Part shown: positions 1-5,280 of the stretch, one piece after another
How the letters are laid out: every line of letters starts with the position of its first letter
Numbering within the stretch: position 1 is the stretch's first letter
Assembly (NCBI GenBank): GCA_002733465.1
Contig: NVVT01000021.1
Span: 41,570 to 47,326, forward strand
Length of the DNA stretch: 5,757 nt
Direction: 5' to 3'
Source of the DNA: Kangiella sp.
GTDB lineage: Bacteria; Pseudomonadota; Gammaproteobacteria; Enterobacterales; Kangiellaceae
Program-made: the position numbers and the translations under genes
Notes under the pieces: model-generated
What the model saw: only the letters and a program-made list of their open reading frames with translations
What the model was told of the DNA's origin: nothing
The model's database searches: none

Positions 1-265
1 CTTGAAGATGGATAGGTTCTTCTCTTTTACCCACTAAACCGACGAGGCCTTCGTTAAAATCGATTCTTACTTTACCGATGCTTTGAGGATTAAGCCCTTG
101 GCTAGCCATTAATACAAATTGATTGGTTAAGTGATCCGCTAAAAAAATGGAGCAAACCTCGACGGATAACTCATCGCAGGTATTTTTGACAATTAGCTCA
201 AGGACTTGCTGTTGGTTATCAGCCAGTTCAACTGCTTTTGTTATCCGAGCTAACTTGCGGATCAA
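1..265 (-). CDS. ptsP: PtsP, PEP-protein phosphotransferase of the nitrogen PTS (N-terminal part)
   Basis: The first 88 residues are in the window; the 3' part runs off the left edge. PtsP (enzyme I-Ntr) takes phosphate from phosphoenolpyruvate and passes it to NPr in the cytoplasmic nitrogen PTS. The visible part is the start of the N-terminal GAF sensor domain. It begins (M)IRKLARITKAVELADNQQQ and contains EVCSIFLADH (about residues 38-47) and NEGLVGLVGKREEPIHL near the end. These align without gaps to my recollection of E. coli PtsP (MLTRLREIVEKV, EVCSVYLADH, DEGIVGLVGRLAEPINL). The start is TTG at 265: an AAGGAG lies 6 nt upstream and the N-terminus matches the family length exactly. It lies 113 bp downstream of rppH on the same strand, as in E. 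coli, where rppH and ptsP are neighbours. The catalytic His and PEP-binding domains are outside the window. Confidence 0.93.
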   Translation of the reverse strand, partial: MIRKLARITKAVELADNQQQVLELIVKNTCDELSVEVCSIFLADHLTNQFVLMASQGLNPQSIGKVRIDFNEGLVGLVGKREEPIHLQ

Positions 266-271
266 TAGTTA

Positions 272-277
272 CTCCTT
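272..277 (-). promoter_or_regulatory. Shine-Dalgarno of ptsP
   Basis: On the minus strand AAGGAG ends 6 nt before the TTG at 265. No ATG or GTG in this frame gives a better family match, so this site decides the start. Confidence 0.75.
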
Positions 278-322
278 TTTTAAATAGTTGAGTCGTTTAT
301 TCCTTTAGACTCTGAATATAGA

Positions 323-366
323 TCTAGTTTTGAGACCTGGTTTTGAGATCTAGTTTTGAGATCTGG
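323..366. repeat. 13-bp tandem repeat with GATC sites between rppH and ptsP
   Basis: Three full copies of a 13-bp unit, TCTAGTTTTGAGA (323-335), CCTGGTTTTGAGA (336-348) and TCTAGTTTTGAGA (349-361), are followed by a 5-bp partial copy (362-366). Copies 1 and 3 are identical and copy 2 differs at two positions. AGATCT palindromes occur at 320-325, 346-351 and 359-364; the position between them reads AGACCT. The repeat is therefore also a phased row of Dam-type GATC sites. It lies in the presumed 5' leader of ptsP. Function unknown. Confidence 0.85.
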
Positions 367-378
367 CCAATACAATAT

Positions 379-903
379 TTAACGTTTATGTTTGTGATGA
401 CGCTTACGGCTTTTTCTTTGCTGAGCTTGTTGATTTATGACGCTTGGTAATAATTCAACTAATGCCTGTCGATATACATCGCGTTTAAACGAAATCACCT
501 GTCGTAAAGGATACCAATAACTGACCCACATAAAGTGGTCAAACTCTGGATGCCCGGTTGCGTCAAACCTTATGTTAGAGTCATGCGTCGTTAATTTTAA
601 CATGAACCATTTTTGCTTCTGGCCAATACACAAAGGTTTGCTATCATGACGGATATAACGGTTAGGTAAACGGTATTTCAACCATTCTTTAGTAACACCT
701 AATATTTTAACGTCTTTTTCTTCTAGCCCAATCTCTTCGGTGAGTTCTCTAAACATTGCTTGTTCAGCTGACTCTCCGGGATCTACGCCACCCTGAGCAA
801 ATTGCCAAGAGTTTTGTCCTATGCGTCTGGTCCAAAGCAGTTTTCCAAAGTCATTGCATACAACGATGCCGACATTGGAGCGAAACCCCTCTGAATCAAT
901 CAC
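379..903 (-). CDS. rppH: RppH, RNA pyrophosphohydrolase (Nudix hydrolase)
   Basis: RppH removes pyrophosphate from the 5' end of triphosphorylated mRNAs in the cytoplasm and so opens them to 5'-end-dependent decay by RNase E. At 174 aa it is close to the E. coli length (176). The Nudix box GX5EX7REUXEEXGU spans residues 38-60 (G38, E44, R52-E53-L54, E56-E57, G59), with the metal-binding glutamates E53, E56 and E57 intact. The family stretches CIGQKQKWF, WVSYWYPLRQV and SFKRDVYRQ are present, and the protein ends in a very basic tail (RKSRKRHHKHKR). The start is GTG (901-903) followed by IDSEGF, matching E. coli MIDDDGY; the upstream Shine-Dalgarno is weak. Two normally conserved prolines are replaced: RSNVGIV for RPNVGIV and WQFAQGG for WQFPQGG. 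It is divergent from mutH and upstream of ptsP, the E. coli order. Confidence 0.96.
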   Translation of the reverse strand: MIDSEGFRSNVGIVVCNDFGKLLWTRRIGQNSWQFAQGGVDPGESAEQAMFRELTEEIGLEEKDVKILGVTKEWLKYRLPNRYIRHDSKPLCIGQKQKWFMLKLTTHDSNIRFDATGHPEFDHFMWVSYWYPLRQVISFKRDVYRQALVELLPSVINQQAQQRKSRKRHHKHKR

Positions 904-1007
904 TTATCGTTACCAATTAATCTAATCTATCACTTATTCAAACACACAATTGGCGTTTCAGCAAATTTGTTTAGTAACTTCTATCTTACACCAGTTAAAA
1001 TGGTTTA
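904..1007. promoter_or_regulatory. Divergent intergenic region, rppH / mutH
   Basis: These 104 bp separate two divergent genes, so they should hold both promoters. I could not find a -35/-10 pair with acceptable spacing on either strand: the best pieces, TTGTTT (967-972) and TATCTT (982-987), are only 9 bp apart. The promoter assignment rests on gene layout alone. Confidence 0.4.
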
Positions 1008-1676
1008 ATGATATTACCTCCAACCACAATTAAAGAGCTAAAAGAGCGTGCACAGCAAATAGCTGGTGTAACCATCGGAGAGCTTGCAAATCGACATCAG
1101 GCAAATATTCCGGATGATTTGAAGCGCCAAAAGGGATGGCAAGGACAATTTATTGAAAGTTGTTTAGGAGCCGATGCGGGTAATTTATCAGAGCCTGATT
1201 TTTCTAAAATAGGTGTAGAGCTAAAAACCCTTCCTATTGATTTTAGTGGCAGAGTAGTTGAATCGACCTATATTTCAGTGGTTAATATCAGTAATCATCA
1301 AGGCGTCACCTGGGATAACTGCGCCACTAAGCATAAATTAGAACACATTTTGTGGGTCCCAATCGCTAGAAATAAGAATGAGGCATTAGAAAATTCAAGA
1401 ATAGCGACCCCTTTTTTATGGCAACCTAGCGAAATGGAGGCCAATCAGCTTAAACAAGACTGGGAAGAAGTGATGGATTTAGTCGTATTAGGTCATTTGG
1501 GTCAGTTAAATGCGAGAATGGGAGAGATATTACAAGTAAGACCGAAGGCTGCTAATTCAAGAGTTTTGACCGATGCAACTGATTCTGAAGGTAATCACTC
1601 ACAAACCTTGCCGAGAGGTTTTTATATGAGACCTCAGTTTACTCAAGGGTTGATTGATAGGTATCTGAAGCGGTGA
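1008..1676 (+). CDS. mutH: MutH, GATC-specific mismatch repair endonuclease
   Basis: MutH nicks the unmethylated strand at hemimethylated GATC sites after activation by MutS and MutL, directing repair to the new strand. At 222 aa it is near the E. coli length (229). The DX(n)EXK nuclease motif is intact: D64 and E71-L-K73 in DFSKIGVELKT, plus E50 upstream (equivalent to E. coli E56, D70, E77 and K79) and K110 in KHKLEHILWVP. Other family stretches are GWQGQFIES, GVTWDN, DWEEVMDLVVLG, QVRPKAAN and TLPRGFYM. ATG 1008 is the first possible start because an in-frame TAA lies at 996-998. There is no recognisable Shine-Dalgarno, and a two-codon ORF (ATG GTT TAA, 1000-1008) overlaps the start as TAATG. 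The GATC specificity implies that the host has Dam methylase, which is not in the window. Confidence 0.97.
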   Translation: MILPPTTIKELKERAQQIAGVTIGELANRHQANIPDDLKRQKGWQGQFIESCLGADAGNLSEPDFSKIGVELKTLPIDFSGRVVESTYISVVNISNHQGVTWDNCATKHKLEHILWVPIARNKNEALENSRIATPFLWQPSEMEANQLKQDWEEVMDLVVLGHLGQLNARMGEILQVRPKAANSRVLTDATDSEGNHSQTLPRGFYMRPQFTQGLIDRYLKR

Positions 1677-1819
1677 GTTTAGTTTTATACTTTAACGCTA
1701 TTTCTATCGTCATATATGATTAATAAATAAAATGAAGACCATAGTATGGCTCAGTAACTTTGTTACGTTTTACCGATTATTTTGAATTCAGTGTCCGATA
1801 GAAATATTAAAGAAGAAAT

Positions 1820-2467
1820 ATGAATATAAAAAAAATAGTTTTATACGCTCTTGGTTATTTAATCAGCTATAGAAAGGAATTAGCTAAATCGCTGGTAATT
1901 CCTTTTGTCGCCATTTTTGTTAAGGACCTTCCGGAAATAAATGGAACGGGTTTCTATTTTAACATATTGCTATCAAGTATTATGTCTGTATTGCTTTATA
2001 CTTTTGTTGCAATAACGACTCATCGAGTCATTCTTTTAGGGCCAAACCATATTGCAAAATGGGGGATTTACATTCCAACCTGGCGTGAAGCGTATTTTGT
2101 CTTATATTCAATCGGTTTAGCATTGTTAATCGCTCTAATGAGTTTGATTTCTTTTTTGCCTATTATTGGTGGGGTATTAACAATAGTGTTCATTATTTAT
2201 ATTATGGCTCGTTTATCATTAGTTTTTCCTGCTATTGCAACCGATCATAAATGGTCCTTTTCTGACTCATGGAATGCGACTCAAGATCATCAATTACTAA
2301 TGGTTTTAGTTGTCGGTATTTTTCCTTTCTTTCTTACAATTCCAGGAATAGTTCTAAGTTATATACCATATGCAAATTGGTTGAATACTCTTGTCTCTTT
2401 ATTCACTACTGTTTTTGTTGTAGCTGTTCTTTCTGTAGCGTTTAAGGAAATTACTCAAGAAGAATAA
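1820..2467 (+). CDS. Polytopic membrane protein of unassigned function
   Basis: I cannot assign a function. The 215-aa protein has about six hydrophobic segments: near residues 22-38 (weak), 47-73, 92-112, 114-138, 158-180 and 186-208. The motif HRVILLG (68-74), followed by ARLSLVFPAIATD (130-142) and a SFSDSWNATQ segment, resembles a loose group of bacterial inner-membrane proteins with a 'hR..LLG ... RL.LvfPAiA.D ... W..T' pattern, some annotated only as hypothetical or as distant relatives of the glycerophosphodiesterase membrane domain. That resemblance is from memory and weak. There are no catalytic-looking residues and no cleavable signal peptide. The start is ATG 1820, preceded by purine-rich AAAGAAGAAAT. 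The gene and its flanks are visibly more AT-rich than mutH, which may point to separate acquisition. It is transcribed toward the exporter gene on the other strand. Confidence 0.8.
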   Translation: MNIKKIVLYALGYLISYRKELAKSLVIPFVAIFVKDLPEINGTGFYFNILLSSIMSVLLYTFVAITTHRVILLGPNHIAKWGIYIPTWREAYFVLYSIGLALLIALMSLISFLPIIGGVLTIVFIIYIMARLSLVFPAIATDHKWSFSDSWNATQDHQLLMVLVVGIFPFFLTIPGIVLSYIPYANWLNTLVSLFTTVFVVAVLSVAFKEITQEE

Positions 2468-2503
2468 TAATGTGATTATAAAAGATTGAGAGCCGAATAC
2501 TAT

Positions 2504-2547
2504 TTTGATACGAAAATTGGCTAATCTATTTTTATCAAACAATTTTT
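2504..2547 (+). terminator. Possible AU-rich hairpin terminator after the membrane protein gene
   Basis: TTTGATA (2504-2510) pairs with TATCAAA (2533-2539), and inside it AAAAT (2513-2517) pairs with ATTTT (2528-2532). This gives a 12-bp stem with a 2-nt bulge (CG) and a 10-nt loop, followed by AATTTTT. It begins 37 bp after the stop at 2467 and is well placed for the plus-strand gene. The stem is almost all A-U, so it would be weak. On the minus strand there is no matching U tract. Confidence 0.35.
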
Positions 2548-3832
2548 AAAACGCATCTTTAGAAACATCTTTAGGTAATGGCACTAAAGATGAAAGTAAA
2601 AATCCAGCCACCAGAGAAATACCAATTACACCCACATCAAAAGCAGTTGATAAACCCGCTACAATATCTTTTTCTACTAGTGCGATAATCGACCGGTAGC
2701 CGACAGCACCGGGGACTAAAATAATAAATCCCGGCATCATAATCATTGCGCCAGGAATATTAAAAAAGTGACTTGAGAACTTTGCGATTAAACCCACCGC
2801 TATTGCACCAGCAAAAGCGCCGAGTGATGCACCTAAAAATTTTGTAGCAAAATAAACTGTTGTAAATGCTGAGAGTGAAGATAATAAAAACCAGCCAGCA
2901 TCTTGTTTTCTAGCGGAAAAAAGAGGAACCAGTGCCAATGCGGCAACGCCCACCGCAAGCCAAATACTCCACAGCGCAACAGGTTGAACTGTTATGTTCA
3001 CGGCTTCAAATCCGAGGCGGTTGGCTACTTCTACTCCTAGCGCACTACCAAAAGCTAACTGTATAAAAATGGTCATTGTTCCTGAAAGACGAGCGGTGCC
3101 AGAAACTAAATTTTGAGTCGCTAATTCTGCTAAAGCAATAGTTAGAGATAGCCCAGGCAATAAAATAATTAATCCAGAAATAATCACAACCGAAGTGACC
3201 ACTTGTAAATCAAATAAATGGTTAAATACCAACACAGAAAAGGTGGCAATAAACGCGCAAATTGCGGGTAGTAGATGATCAAGAAATGCTTTTCGTTTTG
3301 ATGCAATGGCGACTAAGCCTACGATTAAACCGATAAAAAAGGACAGCCCCATATCATTTAAACTGCCGGAAAAAATTCTAGCGATACAAGCAGAAACTAC
3401 GGCAAACGCCAAAACAATTACCCATGAGGAATGTTCTGGCTTTGAAGTGGCGATATCCTTTAGATAATCAGCCCCTTGCTGACAATTTATATCTGCATTG
3501 ATAACCTGTTGTGCCACTTCGGTTGTTTTTCGCAAGCGTTCAACATTTACTTCACCGGGAGCGACTCGAATTAGAAAAGTTTTAGGCTCACCATCGGGTG
3601 GCAAAATAGTCATACTAATAGACGTTGGTAAAGACATGCATTGGATGCCATATCCTAACGCTTCGGCACAGCCATTCATGGTTTGCTCTAACTCATAAGC
3701 TGGCAAACCATAAGTATGTAACGCCTTTGCTAAACGTAAAATAAACCCAAGCGGTTTTGCGCGATCAGGAGCGTTAGGTACGTCATCAAGAGAACGCTGT
3801 TGAGTTAAGTGTGTATCTGATAGTTGTGACAT
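2546..3832 (-). CDS. ThrE-family threonine/serine exporter (fused two-domain form)
   Basis: Members of this family export threonine and serine across the inner membrane using the proton motive force; Corynebacterium ThrE is the studied example, and E. coli has the split pair YjjP/YjjB. This 428-aa protein is the single-chain form. A soluble N-terminal domain (about 28-130) has the hallmarks LHTYGLPAYELE (38-49) and APGEVNVERL (91-100). About ten hydrophobic segments follow from residue 137 on. The two membrane halves each carry a proline-glycine turn: LLPGLSLTIALAELAT (224-239) in the first and MMPGFIILVPGAVGYRS in the second, the latter typical of the YjjB-like half. ATG 3832 lies 3 nt after the toxin stop and has only a distant GGAA upstream, so translation may depend on ribosomes coming from the toxin gene. 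The actual substrate is inferred from the family only. Confidence 0.88.
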   Translation of the reverse strand: MSQLSDTHLTQQRSLDDVPNAPDRAKPLGFILRLAKALHTYGLPAYELEQTMNGCAEALGYGIQCMSLPTSISMTILPPDGEPKTFLIRVAPGEVNVERLRKTTEVAQQVINADINCQQGADYLKDIATSKPEHSSWVIVLAFAVVSACIARIFSGSLNDMGLSFFIGLIVGLVAIASKRKAFLDHLLPAICAFIATFSVLVFNHLFDLQVVTSVVIISGLIILLPGLSLTIALAELATQNLVSGTARLSGTMTIFIQLAFGSALGVEVANRLGFEAVNITVQPVALWSIWLAVGVAALALVPLFSARKQDAGWFLLSSLSAFTTVYFATKFLGASLGAFAGAIAVGLIAKFSSHFFNIPGAMIMMPGFIILVPGAVGYRSIIALVEKDIVAGLSTAFDVGVIGISLVAGFLLSSLVPLPKDVSKDAF

Positions 3833-3835
3833 CGG

Positions 3836-4162
3836 TTAAGTGTTCCACAATGTAGGCGATATTCTATCTTTATTCAAGTCAGTTTTACGAGAGTGTAAAT
3901 AAACGACATAGATAGCTTTGTCTTTTGGGTTTTCACAATAGTAAATAACGTTACCTTTGTAAATCAATTTAGAAAATAAGGGACTAGATTCCAATAATTG
4001 TCCACAAAGCGGATTGTCCGATAGCATCTGCTCAATAGCGATGACTAGTTCATCGACTGTTTTTATAGCAAGGTCAACATTAAAGTTTTCAGCAATGTAT
4101 TCTCTCAATCTATCCAAGTCATTTTCTGATTGAGCCGTCCATTTGATAATTGGTTTACCCAT
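3836..4162 (-). CDS. RelE/ParE-superfamily toxin
   Basis: Likely the toxin of a type II toxin-antitoxin pair. At 108 aa it has the family layout: an initial beta strand IIKWTAQSENDL (5-16), a helical hairpin with LDRLREYIAENF (16-27) and DLAIKTVDELVIAIEQMLSDNP (helix 2), then beta strands FSKLIYKGNVIYYC (63-76) and AIYVVYLHSRK (83-93), the last carrying the conserved HSRK near the C-terminus. The long helical hairpin looks more ParE-like (gyrase inhibition) than RelE-like (mRNA cleavage on the ribosome), but the target cannot be decided from sequence. The ATG overlaps the antitoxin stop by one base (TAATG, 4160-4164 on the minus strand), which implies translational coupling. It appears intact. 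The exporter gene begins 3 nt after its stop. Confidence 0.87.
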   Translation of the reverse strand: MGKPIIKWTAQSENDLDRLREYIAENFNVDLAIKTVDELVIAIEQMLSDNPLCGQLLESSPLFSKLIYKGNVIYYCENPKDKAIYVVYLHSRKTDLNKDRISPTLWNT

Positions 4163-4449
4163 TAGGCAAATTTTTGCCTTAACTCTTTTTCCTTTTCTTG
4201 TAGTCGATGTTTTAACTCATCCGTTGTTATGCCTTCACCTCTTAACGCTTGAGCGTAACCAATAGCTAATTTTTTATGTAGGTCAATTTCATCCGTTAAT
4301 TGCTCCATTTTTTCAATGGGTATCATGGCAATTGAACGTCCATTTTTATGGGTAATATGATGAATTTGACCTTCAGCAACGGCATCAAAGGTTTCAAAAA
4401 GAGAATTGCGTAATTCTGTAATGGTTTTTGTAGAATGCACTTTAATCAA
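4162..4449 (-). CDS. Phd/YefM-family antitoxin
   Basis: Antitoxins of this family bind their operator through the N-terminal domain and neutralise the toxin through a flexible C-terminal part. The 95-aa protein shows TITELRNSLFETFDAV (9-24), HHITHKNGRSIAMIP (30-44) with the family's 'iTrnGrp.avl' type strand, and a charged C-terminal helix (KHRLQEKEKELRQKF, 80-94). DLHKKLAIGYAQALRGEGIT (56-75) marks a recognisable subgroup paired with ParE-like toxins. The start is uncertain: TTG at 4449, or GTG at 4440, three codons in. Neither has a clear Shine-Dalgarno, and an in-frame TAA lies upstream (4468-4470), so no ATG start is available. The gene lies first in the operon, ahead of the toxin, the usual order for this class. 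Confidence 0.86.
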   Translation of the reverse strand: MIKVHSTKTITELRNSLFETFDAVAEGQIHHITHKNGRSIAMIPIEKMEQLTDEIDLHKKLAIGYAQALRGEGITTDELKHRLQEKEKELRQKFA

Positions 4450-4472
4450 CCGAAAAGGAAATAATATTTAGT

Positions 4473-4496
4473 GTACGCTTAAATGTACGTTGGTAC
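4473..4496. promoter_or_regulatory. Likely antitoxin operator: three GTAC-centred motifs
   Basis: GTAC cores lie at 4473-4476, 4485-4488 and 4493-4496, inside TGTACG, TGTACG and GGTACA. Each is one base from TGTACA, the core reported for operators bound by YefM-type antitoxins. Centre-to-centre distances are 12 and 8 bp. They lie 24-47 bp before the antitoxin TTG start, where autorepression would act. The assignment is inference from motif and position. Confidence 0.5.
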
Positions 4497-4505
4497 AAAC
4501 TTGAA

Positions 4506-4535
4506 ACTATAGATTAGTCTTAAATAACTATGCAA
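4506..4535 (-). promoter_or_regulatory. Possible promoter of the toxin-antitoxin-exporter operon
   Basis: On the minus strand TTGCAT (4535-4530) and TATAGT (4511-4506, 5 of 6 to consensus) are 18 bp apart. Transcription would start near 4499, placing the GTAC motifs just at and after the start point. A second candidate, TATTAT (4466-4461), has no good -35. The match is weak in the -35. Confidence 0.3.
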
Positions 4536-4558
4536 ATATTACATTCAATGTGATATTT
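4534..4558. repeat. 25-bp near-perfect palindrome upstream of the toxin-antitoxin promoter
   Basis: Arms AAATATTACATT (4534-4545) and AATGTGATATTT (4547-4558) flank one central C; 11 of 12 positions pair and the twelfth is T opposite G. It looks like the binding site of a dimeric regulator. It could also fold as a 10-bp stem with a 5-nt loop, but no T tract follows on either strand, so a terminator is unlikely. The rest of the gap from 4559 to 4704 shows nothing I can support. Confidence 0.6.
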
Positions 4559-4704
4559 ACTGAATCGCCATGGATTTACTAGACACCTTATTAATTACCA
4601 CAACATCTTACTATCCAAACTTATGTGGTTGGTTAGAGCGAAGATCAGACTTATCAAGTATTCATACGCTACGGAAAAGACTTACGTTTATTAGATTAAA
4701 TATT

Positions 4705-5184
4705 TCATTCATTAATTCCAAGTAACTCAATCTCAAAAATTAGTAACGAGCCACTCTCAATTTTACCCGTTGAACGATTGCCGTAGGCTAAATTTGCTGG
4801 AATAAAAAATCGTGTTTTATCACCAACCGACATCAATTGAACGCCTTCGGTCCAACCTGGGATCACTTGATTTAAGCCAAAACTAATCGGTTCACCGCGA
4901 TCGACAGAACTATCAAATACCGTTCCGTCTAATAAAGTCCCGTGATAATGAACTTTAACTCGGTCTTTTGTGCTTGGATGGAGCTCACCCTCGCCTCTAT
5001 TTAATATTTGATACTGAAGCCCTGATTTGGTTTCGAAAATGCCTTCTTTGTTTTTGTTGAGGGTTAAAAATTCCAATCCAATTTTTATATTTTCTTTAGC
5101 AGCATCACTGGATAGATTAGAACGAAAATAGAAAAACGCAATAACAATTATTAATAAGACGATAGGTGTGATAAATTTTTCCAA
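4705..5184 (-). CDS. Membrane-anchored FKBP-type peptidyl-prolyl cis-trans isomerase
   Basis: It catalyses cis-trans isomerisation of proline peptide bonds, here probably on the periplasmic side. The 159-aa protein has a hydrophobic N-terminal segment (about 5-20) without a lipobox or clear cleavage site, so a signal anchor is likely. A short linker with FLTLNKNKEGI and TKSGLQYQIL (52-61) resembles the end of the FkpA/Mip/FklB N-terminal region, but most of that dimerisation domain is missing. The FKBP domain (about 70-157) retains the nine main pocket residues by FKBP12 comparison: Y80, F90, D91, F102, V107, I108, W111, Y134 and F150. The start is TTG 5184, supported by TAAGGA 7 nt upstream. 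It follows gcvP on the same strand with a 96-bp gap; a functional link to glycine cleavage is not evident. Confidence 0.93.
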   Translation of the reverse strand: MEKFITPIVLLIIVIAFFYFRSNLSSDAAKENIKIGLEFLTLNKNKEGIFETKSGLQYQILNRGEGELHPSTKDRVKVHYHGTLLDGTVFDSSVDRGEPISFGLNQVIPGWTEGVQLMSVGDKTRFFIPANLAYGNRSTGKIESGSLLIFEIELLGINE

Positions 5185-5191
5185 TTGAAAT

Positions 5192-5197
5192 TCCTTA
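5192..5197 (-). promoter_or_regulatory. Shine-Dalgarno fixing the TTG start of the FKBP gene
   Basis: TAAGGA on the minus strand ends 7 nt before the TTG at 5184. It supports the rare start and keeps the whole hydrophobic anchor in the protein. Confidence 0.75.
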
Positions 5198-5231
5198 ATA
5201 AAGTTTTGTTTAAAGTATGCAAAGGCTTTTT

Positions 5232-5255
5232 CCGGATGAATAACCGGATAAATAA
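5232..5255. repeat. 12-bp tandem duplication between gcvP and the FKBP gene
   Basis: CCGGATGAATAA (5232-5243) is followed directly by CCGGATAAATAA (5244-5255); 11 of 12 bases match. It also forms a short inverted repeat TCCGG / CCGGA (5231-5248), but with no T tract to make a convincing gcvP terminator. Probably a small slippage duplication. Confidence 0.6.
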
Positions 5256-5280
5256 AGTGCGCTCGCCGACATTTCGCTTT

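Noticed and set aside
1754..1766. Short hairpin GTAAC-TTT-GTTAC followed by GTTTT after mutH
   Set aside because: The stem is only 5 bp, with a 3-nt loop and four T's, too weak to call a terminator.
1805..1810. TTGAAT (1782-1787) with TATTAA (1805-1810), 17-bp spacing, as promoter of the membrane protein gene
   Set aside because: Transcription would start at about 1817, leaving almost no leader and excluding the purine-rich ribosome-binding stretch.
3498..3698. 66-codon plus-strand ORF
   Set aside because: It lies entirely inside the exporter gene on the other strand, in the region encoding its conserved soluble domain; the peptide resembles nothing and has no Shine-Dalgarno.
4534..4558. 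CRP-like site because of TGTGA
   Set aside because: In a CRP site TGTGA comes first and TCACA follows about 6 bp later; here the half-sites are in the opposite order.
4570..4725. 51-codon plus-strand ORF starting ATG GAT TTA in the gap beside the FKBP gene
   Set aside because: No Shine-Dalgarno, an in-frame stop only 9 nt upstream, a peptide without recognisable features, and an end overlapping the FKBP 3' end. Could only be rescued by conservation or ribosome profiling.
5185..5280. Glycine riboswitch or strong terminator between gcvP and the FKBP gene
   Set aside because: Only 96 bp, no tandem aptamer-like structure, and glycine riboswitches would be expected ahead of the first gcv gene rather than after gcvP; no stem with a T tract.
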